A program made the translations under genes and the position numbers. This document shows, piece after piece, positions 24,987 to 32,540 of a stretch of DNA of 32,540 bases. The notes beneath the pieces were generated by a model. That model had not been told where the DNA came from and made no database searches. It was given only the letters and a program-made list of their open reading frames with translations. This stretch comes from Blautia sp. (GTDB lineage: Bacteria; Bacillota; Clostridia; Lachnospirales; Lachnospiraceae). Within the stretch, counting starts at the first letter, position 1. Each line of letters begins with the position of its first letter. The stretch covers positions 1-32,540 of the forward strand of contig JAFVGK010000149.1 in the NCBI GenBank assembly GCA_017475035.1, read 5' to 3'.

Positions 24987-26959
24987 TCATTTCTAAACTT
25001 ACACTTTATAATTTCGGCGTATATGCAGGAGAGAATACGTTCGAGTTTCATAGTGAAAAGCCGGTTGTATTAATCGGCGGTATGAACGGACGTGGAAAGA
25101 CAACATTCCTGGATGCAGTCCTTCTTGCTCTCTATGGTCCTAACTCCTTCGCGTTTAACGAAAGCAGGTATAAATCATACGGCCAATATCTAAAATCGTT
25201 CGTGAACAAGGCGGATGGGACACAAAATGCGTATGTTGAGCTGGAGTTTAAGCTCGACAGCGAGACCAATGAAACCTATGTTGTTAATCGTCAGTGGTCG
25301 GGAAAAGGACAGAGAATCCATGAAAAAATCAGTGTATATAGAGACGGAGAACCGAACAAGTTCTTGACCGACAACTGGTCAATGTTTGTGGAGAACATTT
25401 TGCCCAGCGGTTTATCCAACTTCTTTTTCTTCGATGGCGAAAAAATCGCAGAACTTGCATTGGACAACACAAATGCGCAGATGAAAGAGTCTATCAAGAA
25501 TCTGCTTGGAATCTCTGTGTTGGATACGCTGGAAAATGATCTTGCGAGAATTGTCTCCCGCATTATCAAGAGATCTGGCAGCGCGCATGATTCTCAGGAA
25601 CTGGAAACCCTCAAAGAACAGCAGAATAGAGCCGATGGTGCTCTCCGCGCATTGGATGAACGTATTGGTGACCTGAACACAAGATTAGGAGATACCCAGA
25701 AGAAGCTGGAAAAGGCAGAAGCCTATTATAAGACCCATGGCGGAGATATTGTCGCGCAGCAACAAGAGCTTTTTAACCAGCGCTCTTATTTGTCTGCAAC
25801 CATTGAACAAAAGCAGGAGCAGTTGATCTACTTGGCGGCAGGTGAATTGCCCTTAAGTTTAGTTTCCGTCTTGCTCCAGAGAATTCAAAAGCAGGCTGAG
25901 AAAGAGCACGAATCGAAGGCTCTCGAATATGCGCTTCAAAAAATGCAGAATCTGCTTAATCAGTATAAGCTGACATCGCTGCGCACCCCATCCGATGATG
26001 TGTCCATTTCCAGATTCATTTCATACATAGAAGACCAAGCGAAGGAAGAAAAAACACCCTCCGTTTATAATCTTTCAGATCAGGCACTATACCAAGTTAA
26101 CAACCTCCTTTCTGGCTCCTTGCTTTCAACAAAGAAGCAAACGCACCATGTTTTGACAGAACGCAATCAGAGTAAAAAACAGGCAGATCAAATTGATAGC
26201 TATTTGAGCGTCGATATTGATGAAAAGAGCCTGGCAAAAGCCTATAAAAAGATTAAAACACTTGAGCAGGAGATTATAGAGATCCAAGCTGAAATTGAAG
26301 CTGAACAAAAGCGCCGGGTCACTCTTCATGGCGATGTGTTGCGTGCTAATTTGGAGTATAAGAGATTCGTCGAAGGGCTCCTGGCAAAGCTCGAGTTGAA
26401 TGATGATGGTGATCGGCTGCTGAAATATGCACAGCAGGCGAATGATATCCTGCAAGAATATAGAATTCGGCTTCAGAGACAGAAAATAGGCGTTCTAGCC
26501 ACGACGATGACGGAATGCTATAAAAGGCTGGCCAATAAGAAGAACTTGATTGAACGTATTGAGATGGATGAAGCAACATTGGACTTCTGCTATCTTGATT
26601 ACAGTGGTGAGTTAATCCCCAATGGCTCCTTGTCAGCTGGTGAACGGCAATTGATGGTGATTTCACTTTTGTGGGCACTTGCAATCTGCTCAAAGAAAGA
26701 ACTCCCCGTGATTATTGATACGCCGCTTTCAAGAATGGACTCCAACCACCGCGTATCTCTTATTACTACATACTTCCCACAGGCGAGTAAGCAGACAATC
26801 ATTCTGTCTACGGACTCTGAAATCGATCAGCATTATTATGAAATCATGAAAGAAAACGTTGGGGACGAATTTACTCTTGTCTACGATGATATCAAGAAGT
26901 GTTCCACCATCAAACGTGGTTATTTTGTAGGTGACGCAAATGGTGATCAAGCAGATTAA
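24983..26959 (+). CDS. dndD: DndD, SMC-like ATPase of the phosphorothioation complex
   Basis: This 658-aa protein is an SMC/Rad50-type ATPase. Walker A GGMNGRGKTT is at residues 32-41, the coiled-coil arms occupy about 180-500, the ABC signature SLSAGERQ lies near 549 and Walker B PVIIDTPLSRMDSNHR near 573. Rad50-like ATPases open or hold DNA; in the Dnd complex DndD is thought to provide DNA nicking or structural change for sulfur insertion. Start overlaps dndC by four bases. Length and domain order match the family. There is no sign of decay. Confidence 0.93.
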   Translation: MIISKLTLYNFGVYAGENTFEFHSEKPVVLIGGMNGRGKTTFLDAVLLALYGPNSFAFNESRYKSYGQYLKSFVNKADGTQNAYVELEFKLDSETNETYVVNRQWSGKGQRIHEKISVYRDGEPNKFLTDNWSMFVENILPSGLSNFFFFDGEKIAELALDNTNAQMKESIKNLLGISVLDTLENDLARIVSRIIKRSGSAHDSQELETLKEQQNRADGALRALDERIGDLNTRLGDTQKKLEKAEAYYKTHGGDIVAQQQELFNQRSYLSATIEQKQEQLIYLAAGELPLSLVSVLLQRIQKQAEKEHESKALEYALQKMQNLLNQYKLTSLRTPSDDVSISRFISYIEDQAKEEKTPSVYNLSDQALYQVNNLLSGSLLSTKKQTHHVLTERNQSKKQADQIDSYLSVDIDEKSLAKAYKKIKTLEQEIIEIQAEIEAEQKRRVTLHGDVLRANLEYKRFVEGLLAKLELNDDGDRLLKYAQQANDILQEYRIRLQRQKIGVLATTMTECYKRLANKKNLIERIEMDEATLDFCYLDYSGELIPNGSLSAGERQLMVISLLWALAICSKKELPVIIDTPLSRMDSNHRVSLITTYFPQASKQTIILSTDSEIDQHYYEIMKENVGDEFTLVYDDIKKCSTIKRGYFVGDANGDQAD

Positions 26960-27320
26960 ACTCTCTTCACAGGCAAAAGAAAGACTTTCTAGGCTTAAGG
27001 GGCGAACCGGCATCAAGAACTGGAATGTCCTCTGTAGATGGGCGCTTTGCTATTCTCTCGGCGAAGATACAATCCCGACAGATATTCCGATCAATTCTGA
27101 CAGCAACGTAGAGATGTCCTGGTTCACCTTTGCGGGAGAATACAGCGAACTCTATGAAGCGTTGATTCGCGCGTGGTGTGCCAGTAAATCTTTGCCTTTG
27201 GACGATGAAACGCTTGCAAAGTATTTCAAACTGCACCTGGAGCGCGGAATTGCACACCTGTCAGGAACCAACTTCATCAAGGATCTAGATGATCTCTTGC
27301 GACTCGCTATAGAGGCATAG
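26940..27320 (+). CDS. dndE: DndE, DNA-binding subunit of phosphorothioation complex
   Basis: This 126-aa protein starts MVIKQIKLSSQAKERLSRLKGRTGIKNWNVLCRWALCYSL, which is the DndE signature. DndE tetramers bind nicked double-stranded DNA through a basic surface. The ATG at 26,940 has AGGTGA five bases upstream; the GTG at 26,931 lacks an RBS. The gene overlaps the 3' end of dndD by 20 bp and ends two bases before dndA, so it is coupled on both sides. Confidence 0.9.
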   Translation: MVIKQIKLSSQAKERLSRLKGRTGIKNWNVLCRWALCYSLGEDTIPTDIPINSDSNVEMSWFTFAGEYSELYEALIRAWCASKSLPLDDETLAKYFKLHLERGIAHLSGTNFIKDLDDLLRLAIEA

Positions 27321-27322
27321 AA

Positions 27323-28474
27323 ATGAGTATTTATCTTGATTATAATGCATCTGCACCGGTTGATCCGAGGGTTCTATCGGTAATGGTTGATGCCTATCAA
27401 AACCACTTCGGAAATGCAGACAGTCGTACGCACGACTTTGGGGAAGATGTGCGCTCCATTACCGAAACTGCGCGGAAACAAGTAGCAGATTTGCTCGGCG
27501 TAAAGAATGACGAAGTGTTTTTTACGAGTGGAGCAACAGAAAGCAACAACATTGCTATTCTGGGGCTACGCCAGTTCGGAGAAGCTGAGAACAGAAAGCA
27601 TATCATTACCTCTTCTATTGAGCACAAAGCTGTCTTGGGTGCAGCGAAGTTCTTATCTGAAAATGGTTTTGAAGTAGAGTATGTTGACCCAGGAGAGTCG
27701 GGGAGAGTTGATTTAGAGAGAGTGATCTCCATGATCTGTCCAGATACGCTACTTGTAAGCCTCATGCATGTAAACAACGAAACTGGCATTATCCAGCCAG
27801 TTAAGGAACTTGGCGAATATCTTAGTAAAACAAAGACGCTCTTCCACATTGATGCGACACAAAGCTGCGGGAAACTGGTCGAAGAAATCCGGGACTTGCA
27901 TTATGATCTGATGTCGATTAGTGCGCATAAGATGCACGGCCCACAGGGAATTGGTGCACTAATTATGCGTAAAAAAAGATATCGCCTCCCGCCGGTTAAG
28001 CCGATCATGTTTGGAGGCGGGCAAGAACATGGTGTTCGTCCTGGGACACTACCGACCGCTCTGATCGCGGGCTTCGGAGAAGCGTGTGCAATTGCAGAGA
28101 ATGAGGCTGCACAAAGTAATGCAAATTGCCGTGAAATAAAAAAACAGCTCCTCGAGCTGCTTGAAAAATCAGGTGTACGGTATGAGATTAACGGTGATCA
28201 GAATTACTGTGTTCCTACAACCCTAAATGTAAGTTTTTTGGGTGTCTCATCCGAAGCTCTAATGCTGGCTACGAAACGCTATTGCGGCGTCTCTAATGGC
28301 TCAGCCTGTACCTCAAGCAGCTATAGCCATAGCCATGTTCTTTCAGCAATGCACTTACCTGCCGAAAGAATTGAGAGCGCGATCCGGATCAGTTGGGGCG
28401 AGGATGTGAATGCGGAAAAGGCAATGCAAATGCTAAGCCACTTGCTTGAGGCAGTAAGGTCGCTCATAAGATAA
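27323..28474 (+). CDS. dndA: DndA, cysteine desulfurase
   Basis: This 383-aa PLP enzyme takes sulfur from L-cysteine and delivers it to DndC. The PLP lysine is K203 in SISAHKMHGPQG, and the active-site cysteine is C329 in SNGSACTSSSYSHSHVL. Many dnd loci carry dndA divergently or replace it with the housekeeping IscS. Here it is the last dnd gene in the same direction, two bases after dndE. The C-terminal residues lie beside a 7-bp stem (arms 28,474-28,480 and 28,490-28,496) that overlaps the stop codon. Confidence 0.93.
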   Translation: MSIYLDYNASAPVDPRVLSVMVDAYQNHFGNADSRTHDFGEDVRSITETARKQVADLLGVKNDEVFFTSGATESNNIAILGLRQFGEAENRKHIITSSIEHKAVLGAAKFLSENGFEVEYVDPGESGRVDLERVISMICPDTLLVSLMHVNNETGIIQPVKELGEYLSKTKTLFHIDATQSCGKLVEEIRDLHYDLMSISAHKMHGPQGIGALIMRKKRYRLPPVKPIMFGGGQEHGVRPGTLPTALIAGFGEACAIAENEAAQSNANCREIKKQLLELLEKSGVRYEINGDQNYCVPTTLNVSFLGVSSEALMLATKRYCGVSNGSACTSSSYSHSHVLSAMHLPAERIESAIRISWGEDVNAEKAMQMLSHLLEAVRSLIR

Positions 28475-28563
28475 TCATCAGGAACACTTTGATGATCAGG
28501 TCAAGTAATCGAAATGGAAGTCTTGAAAGGACTGGATAAAACGGGAAAAAGTGAGGCCTTGAG

Positions 28564-30627
28564 ATGGATATTACAGAAGAACAACGGATTAAGCTAGAAA
28601 GCATGCAAATTAAGGGCATTCGATGGATGATCTGGCAAAATATTGATAAAGAGATTATTGAATCTCGATTGTTGTCTATCAAGGGTCAAGGGTCAACTAA
28701 CGACTTGACGAAATTTGTTAATTCTCAAAGCAGGGTTACGCTGATTAAACTTGTTGAGATTTCTCCCGAAATTACTCCTACAACAATTGATACAGCGTAC
28801 GAGAAATATAGATACGGCCTAAAGCCTGGTTTTACGCTCTTCTGGGCAAAGCGTAGTAGCGCAAATACCGTCACTAAAGAATCGTTAGAAAGAAACCTGA
28901 AAGGATATCTTGCTGCATTGCGATTCGAGGATGACGAAAAGTACAAAGGGCTTGAATTCACATCAATCATTCCGTTTGGCAATACATATGAAGTATCTCT
29001 ATCATATTTACAACGGTTTAACTATATCAATTCTGCCGGTGAGTTTACGCATGTCTACACGTTAAAGGAATGCTTTGTTTGGGTAGGTATCGAGCATAGT
29101 TTTATCGCGATAAATAACATGCCGGAAGTATTAATGACTCATCTCAAGCGATTTTTCAGTGACCAGTATCAAGCCGAGATTACAAATATCAAGATCACCA
29201 TTTCTCTGCTGAAAAAAGTGTTTTCTACCGATAACACAAAAAGAATTACGAGGCACAATTCAAACCCTCCGGAAAACCAATTGGAAAAAGTAACTTTTGC
29301 TGATTCAAAACTGAGTGAAAAGTTGGATTGTATTCCAACCGGATATGAGAACTATGACGTGATAAATACTCAGTATGTTGAGGAAATAGACGCCACAACA
29401 ACTGGAACTCTGGGCGTTAATTGTAACAAAGGCAAACTGTATCTATCAAAAAGCTTAACCTCAACACAATTTCGAGCCTGGAGTATGCGACGTATCGATG
29501 AAATAATTGGATTCTATGAGAATTCCACCGACATTACCTTGGATAATATCACCGGCCTTAATATGTTTACGTCATCACAATGGGAGGGGATAAAATCGTC
29601 ATCGATCCCTATCCTTAATGAAATAGTCTATGCTCTGATTAGTTGTAAACTGTCAAAAGTTGATAGTTATCCTATTTCGGCGAATACACACGATGTGTAT
29701 TCAGAACTGAGCGGCTTTTTCCTTGAAAGAGTTTCTTATGTATGTGATTCTTGTGAGGAAAAGGTTATCCCCTCGTGTGAAAAGTGTGGGTCTTCTTTCT
29801 TCAATATTACAAAGAGATCCCCATTACGTATCATTTGCCAGAACTGTGGTGATGTTCAAATTGGGAAGTTTGCGTTTACGTGCGAGAGTGGGCATACCTC
29901 CTTTTTTGATAGTATTGACGAAGTATTAGAACTGATTTCTACCGATTTATTCTCAAAAAAACTGTTTGATACGATCGCCAAATACTTTCCTGCGATATCT
30001 TTCCAAGATGGAGAGTATTTTGTTATCTCTATGTCTGGCTTAACACTTTTGCAGAGTCCGACCTATGCAAAACTGAAACCATCTGACATCGATGAATTTG
30101 AAAAGATAAGCAATTGGACTGTATCAAATAGTTTTGAAGAGTTAAGTAACATACTCTATGGGCTGAAGGAAAAGTGTACACATTCTACAAACGAAAGATG
30201 CCTTCAGTGCGCGCAGTTGCCTTGTAAGATAATTACAGACGTTGGATGCCTTTTGAAGCTATTTGAGGGTTTTGAAGGATTCACCGTGCAGCCCCATCAG
30301 GGGCATGAGTTTGGAGATGTATCCATGCTGGTTTCTTTGGATGGTCAAAACCTAACGTTTCTTGGCGTCGCAAAATCGGGACGAGAAAAAATAACAAAAG
30401 CCTCAAGAACAGGACGTGAAATCATCCAACAGGTGATTGACTCCTTTATTGATGCACGCGCTGAAATTACAGGAATTATTTATCCTGGGGTTATTGATGA
30501 TCAATTGAAGCAATTGCTATATCATGAAGCAAAGATCCACAACAAGCGCTTGGTGGTTATGGATAACGAATTTATGATGAAGTTGTTAGATTACTATTTA
30601 ACTGAGAACAACATATTGCTAGGATAA
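28564..30627 (+). CDS. Zinc-knuckle protein with nuclease-like C-terminus, Dnd-linked
   Basis: This 687-aa protein follows dndA by 89 bp with no terminator between. The N-terminal 380 residues have no recognised motif. Residues 394-444 hold paired cysteines (C394/C397, C405/C408, C425/C428, then C440 and H444), suggesting zinc ribbons. A second group, C-x7-C-x2-C-x4-C, lies near 538-554. The C-terminus (about 560-687) looks like a restriction-endonuclease fold: E582-x2-D585 in HEFGDVSMLV and K604 in FLGVAKSG, though the usual D/E before K is a valine. It is not DndA-E nor DptF-H. Its position suggests an added effector or sensor for phosphorothioated or unmodified DNA. AGTGAGG serves as a weak RBS. 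Confidence 0.75.
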   Translation: MDITEEQRIKLESMQIKGIRWMIWQNIDKEIIESRLLSIKGQGSTNDLTKFVNSQSRVTLIKLVEISPEITPTTIDTAYEKYRYGLKPGFTLFWAKRSSANTVTKESLERNLKGYLAALRFEDDEKYKGLEFTSIIPFGNTYEVSLSYLQRFNYINSAGEFTHVYTLKECFVWVGIEHSFIAINNMPEVLMTHLKRFFSDQYQAEITNIKITISLLKKVFSTDNTKRITRHNSNPPENQLEKVTFADSKLSEKLDCIPTGYENYDVINTQYVEEIDATTTGTLGVNCNKGKLYLSKSLTSTQFRAWSMRRIDEIIGFYENSTDITLDNITGLNMFTSSQWEGIKSSSIPILNEIVYALISCKLSKVDSYPISANTHDVYSELSGFFLERVSYVCDSCEEKVIPSCEKCGSSFFNITKRSPLRIICQNCGDVQIGKFAFTCESGHTSFFDSIDEVLELISTDLFSKKLFDTIAKYFPAISFQDGEYFVISMSGLTLLQSPTYAKLKPSDIDEFEKISNWTVSNSFEELSNILYGLKEKCTHSTNERCLQCAQLPCKIITDVGCLLKLFEGFEGFTVQPHQGHEFGDVSMLVSLDGQNLTFLGVAKSGREKITKASRTGREIIQQVIDSFIDARAEITGIIYPGVIDDQLKQLLYHEAKIHNKRLVVMDNEFMMKLLDYYLTENNILLG

Positions 30628-30911
30628 TAACTGACCATTTTGGGCAAAACCACAACAGTATACACCAAAAACACTATCGATAGGATAGTTTAGAGAAACA
30701 GCAATACTTTTCAGCCCACACAAATCTGATGAAAGCCGGACAATAAAGTACGCTCGGACAATACCTCCAGACCCCTATTAATCCCAAAATGGACTGCTGG
30801 TGCTTGTCAAGTCTGCAAATCTGATTTTTGCACATTGGACTCCTGCGCCACGCTGGGATATCATGTACGCGAAGGGAACCAAAAACGATGCGTATATGAA
30901 GGAGGCGCGGT
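30628..30911. other. Gap with no gene
   Basis: No supported coding region is seen. A weak 6-bp stem (ACTATC-GATAG-GATAGT, 30,673-30,689) lies 46 bp after the previous stop. The composition shifts from AT-rich to GC-rich here, which marks the right boundary of the Dnd island. Confidence 0.5.
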
Positions 30912-31190
30912 ATGGAAAACAGATTTGCAGCGGCGCGGAGGCGGTATCTGCGCACACACATGGATGGAATCTACACGGGGATGCTGCTGACGGGGACCCT
31001 GGAGCCGCATCTTGCCGAGATCGGCGAGTCGGCGCAGGCCATGTTCGACCGGCTGGTCGAACAGATGAAGAAGGCCGAAGGCGTCACTGAGCAGCTTAAG
31101 GCAGCGGATCAAATAGCGTGGGTCGGACGGATGAACTCGATCCGCAGTCGTGCGGAAGAGATTGTCTTCTCTGAGCTAGTTTACTGCTGA
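30912..31190 (+). CDS. tnpV: TnpV-like transposon protein
   Basis: This 92-aa protein contains ARRRYLRTHMDGIYTGMLLTG, LEPHLAEIGESAQAMFDRL and DQIAWVGRMNSIRSRAEEIV, the blocks of TnpV proteins from clostridial Tn4451/Tn4453-like elements. TnpV is not needed for transposition, and its role is unknown. The usual N-terminal segment of TnpV is absent, so it is either a short version or truncated. A perfect AAGGAGG at normal spacing supports the ATG at 30,912. No TnpX recombinase gene is in the window. Confidence 0.8.
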   Translation: MENRFAAARRRYLRTHMDGIYTGMLLTGTLEPHLAEIGESAQAMFDRLVEQMKKAEGVTEQLKAADQIAWVGRMNSIRSRAEEIVFSELVYC

Positions 31191-31199
31191 GGTGTGGCC

Positions 31200-31355
31200 A
31201 TGTTCGGGCGAAGGAAAAGAGGCCGAATTTTGGAGCTCTGCGCCGATGAGCGCCGGCTGCTGACGAGCGCGATGCTGTCCTTTCGGAACAAGCTGCTGGC
31301 CGGCGGCAAGCCTACAGAGGACGTGAACGAGCTGCTGATCCGGCTGATGAAGTAA
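31200..31355 (+). CDS. 51-aa mobile-element protein
   Basis: This short gene encodes MFGRRKRGRILELCADER and then LLTSAMLSFRNKLLAGGKPTEDVNELLIRLMK. Similar small basic proteins follow tnpV in clostridial elements. TGAGGTG precedes the ATG, nine bases after the tnpV stop, so the two form an operon. The strong terminator at 31,375 closes it. The function is unknown. Confidence 0.65.
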   Translation: MFGRRKRGRILELCADERRLLTSAMLSFRNKLLAGGKPTEDVNELLIRLMK

Positions 31356-31374
31356 AAAGTGAATACGCAAAATG

Positions 31375-31409
31375 AGCGTCTGCTTCTGAAAAGAGGCAGG
31401 CGCTTTTTT
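31375..31409 (+). terminator. Intrinsic terminator
   Basis: A 13-bp stem (31,375-31,387 with 31,392-31,404, two G-U pairs), a GAAA tetraloop and a T6 tract form a textbook rho-independent terminator 19 bp after the 51-aa gene. Confidence 0.88.
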
Positions 31410-31439
31410 CATGCTCTACGGAACATGAAGTTGGGAAAA

Positions 31440-32205
31440 AGTGAGAGCTTTGAAAAAAACATGTCGTTTTTGGGGCCTCTCATGTGGCTGTTAAGTAGTA
31501 GGGAGATGGAAGGACGATTTGAAAAAATATTATCTCTTCGCTGTCGTTTTTCGGCCTCCGATGTGGCTGTTAAGAGGATGAGGGGTATTAGAAATCTTTT
31601 TTGAATCTGGGATTGAAAAATCTCCGCTCGATGTTGCGGTAAGAGAGTAGAGGGACTTTTTGAAAAAGCTGCAATTCGCCGTCGTTTTCAGGCCCTTCAA
31701 TGTTGTTGTTCAAATAGTAGAGAAAGTTTTCAAGAAAACAAAATTGGATGTCGTTTTTTGAGGGGTGCAGGCTTCGGTTATATAGTAGGAAGATTTTTTG
31801 AAAAACCATGCCGTTTTTCGGCTCTCAATGTTGCTGTAGGGGGGTGAGAGATAAAGCAAGTTTTTTTGAATGCGGTGTTTACTTTTTGGCTTTAAATGTT
31901 GCGGTACAGAAGCAGGAGGCTTTTTGAGAAAAAAGCGAGCCTTGATGTCGTTTTCGGGGCTTTGATGTGGCTGTTAAGAGGATAGGAGGATAACTCGGAA
32001 AAAAACTTTGAGAAATTTTCAAATTCTATGTCGTTTTTCGGCTCTCAATGTTGCGGTAAGGGGGTGGAAGGAGAAATCAGGGAAAGTCCTCCGGCAGACC
32101 GAAGAGCACCGGCGAAAACGCGACGCATAAGTTTTTTTCAAGAAAAAGAATATTAAATGTCGTTTTGGAGGCCCGAAGGTTGCGGTAAAGGAGTGGGAGG
32201 AGTTT
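31440..32205. repeat. Array of about ten degenerate 60-80 bp repeats
   Basis: Each unit begins with a T-run and GAAAAA (TTTTTTGAAAAA), then after 5-20 bases an ATGTCGTTTTTCGGC core, then TCAATGTTGCGGTAA and a purine-rich GGAGG-like tail. Cores occur near 31,463, 31,543, 31,680, 31,748, 31,810, 31,875, 31,944, 32,027 and 32,157, with a partial copy near 31,628. Copies differ by substitutions and small indels, and the one near 32,027 is followed by an insert of about 60 bp. No ORF covers the array. I know no named family that matches. Confidence 0.8.
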
Positions 32206-32218
32206 CGCCTTCGAAATT

Positions 32219-32368
32219 GGCTCCGAATCGGAGCCTCGTGACGAACCAATCAGATAATTGGCTCCGTTTCGGAGCCTCGAGTGTAAAAAAGAGAGCTTCT
32301 ACGGTGTGGCATCAGTTTTGATGCCGTGTTCAGAGGTCGAATCGGGCTATGGCATCAATTTTGACGCC
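32219..32368. repeat. Two pairs of short hairpin repeats
   Basis: GGCTCCGAATCGGAGCC (32,219-32,235) and GGCTCCGTTTCGGAGCC (32,260-32,276) are near-identical 6- to 8-bp stems. GGCATCAGTTTTGATGCC (32,308-32,325) and GGCATCAATTTTGACGCC (32,351-32,368) form a second pair. They fill the space between the repeat array and the transposase end. Confidence 0.75.
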
Positions 32369-32406
32369 ACTAAAGAAAATTTTCCCTGATCCTTATATTT
32401 TTTGGC

Positions 32407-32540
32407 TCAATCACAAATTCTATGGGATTTCGGGTTGCGGTCGTAGGTTGTGCGGCTGGCGTCGAATAGCTTCAGGAAGAAATACTCGTCATCGGGATAG
32501 CCGTACCCGTGTCGCCGGAGCGTTTTAATCTTCTGGTTGA
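32407..32540 (-). CDS. ISL3-like transposase, C-terminal fragment cut by window edge
   Basis: The minus strand from the window edge to the stop at 32,407-32,409 reads NQKIKTLRRHGYGYPDDEYF, then FLKLFDASRTTYDRNPKSHRICD. The N-x-KIKTLxRxxYG block is the C-terminal end of the DDE domain in ISL3-type transposases (N-K-I-K and Y-G-F/Y). The rest of the gene lies right of the window. No clear terminal inverted repeat can be fixed from one end. The family call is from the motif and could be wrong at family level, but a transposase is likely. Confidence 0.65.
   Translation of the reverse strand, partial: NQKIKTLRRHGYGYPDDEYFFLKLFDASRTTYDRNPKSHRICD

Noticed and set aside
28474-28496. Terminator between dndA and the 687-aa gene
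   Set aside because: The stem has only seven pairs with no following T-run, so co-transcription of the two genes remains the simpler reading.
31440-32205. CRISPR array
   Set aside because: The repeats are not identical, vary in length and have no regular unique spacers, and no cas gene is present.

Overview
The window looks like accessory DNA from a Gram-positive gut-type clostridium (Oscillospirales or Lachnospirales). The grounds are strong GGAGG ribosome binding sites, small mobile-element proteins of the TnpV and DUF6809 kind, and a mosaic of GC-rich flanks around an AT-richer defence island. No rRNA, tRNA or CRISPR array was seen. The organism is inferred; no marker gene is present.

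Region 1 (1-10,010, almost all minus strand). The left edge holds the start of an IS3-family orfA. Its terminal sequence appears to supply the last codons of a half-size ABC exporter (128-1990). Upstream of the exporter lies a compact ten-gene operon read from 9602 down to 2111: five class I SAM methyltransferases, an alpha/beta hydrolase, a metallo-beta-lactamase-fold hydrolase, an L-2-amino-thiazoline-4-carboxylate hydrolase-like protein and three related small membrane proteins. Three copies of a 16-bp dyad (GTTAGC-N4-GCTAAC) sit at the exporter, at the operon head and just after a consensus promoter at 10,015-10,043. They tie the units into one regulon. A broken helix-turn-helix gene lies between two of these operators. 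The set looks like a tailoring and export pathway for an unknown small molecule.

Region 2 (10,060-13,364). This stretch mixes remnants and small mobile-element genes: a 10-bp periodic repeat, a DUF6809 protein, a DUF6329-like protein and a ribbon-helix-helix regulator flanked by palindromes. An archaeal-type ATPase (ATPase_2/DUF234) broken by a small frameshift and a 69-aa protein follow.

Region 3 (13,466-30,627, plus strand). This is a complete DNA phosphorothioation system. dptF-dptG-dptH encode the restriction arm. A 114-aa protein of a defence-associated type follows. Then dndB-dndC-dndD-dndE-dndA encode the modification arm, with its own promoter embedded in a 22-bp perfect palindrome just ahead of dndB. 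After dndA comes a 687-aa protein with zinc-knuckle cysteines and a C-terminal nuclease-like domain. It is not a canonical Dnd component and is the best candidate for a new part of the system.

Region 4 (30,628-32,540). A TnpV-like gene and a 51-aa gene end at a strong terminator. About 760 bp of irregular noncoding repeats (about ten units of 60-80 bp) follow, then two pairs of hairpin repeats and the C-terminal end of an ISL3-like transposase on the minus strand.
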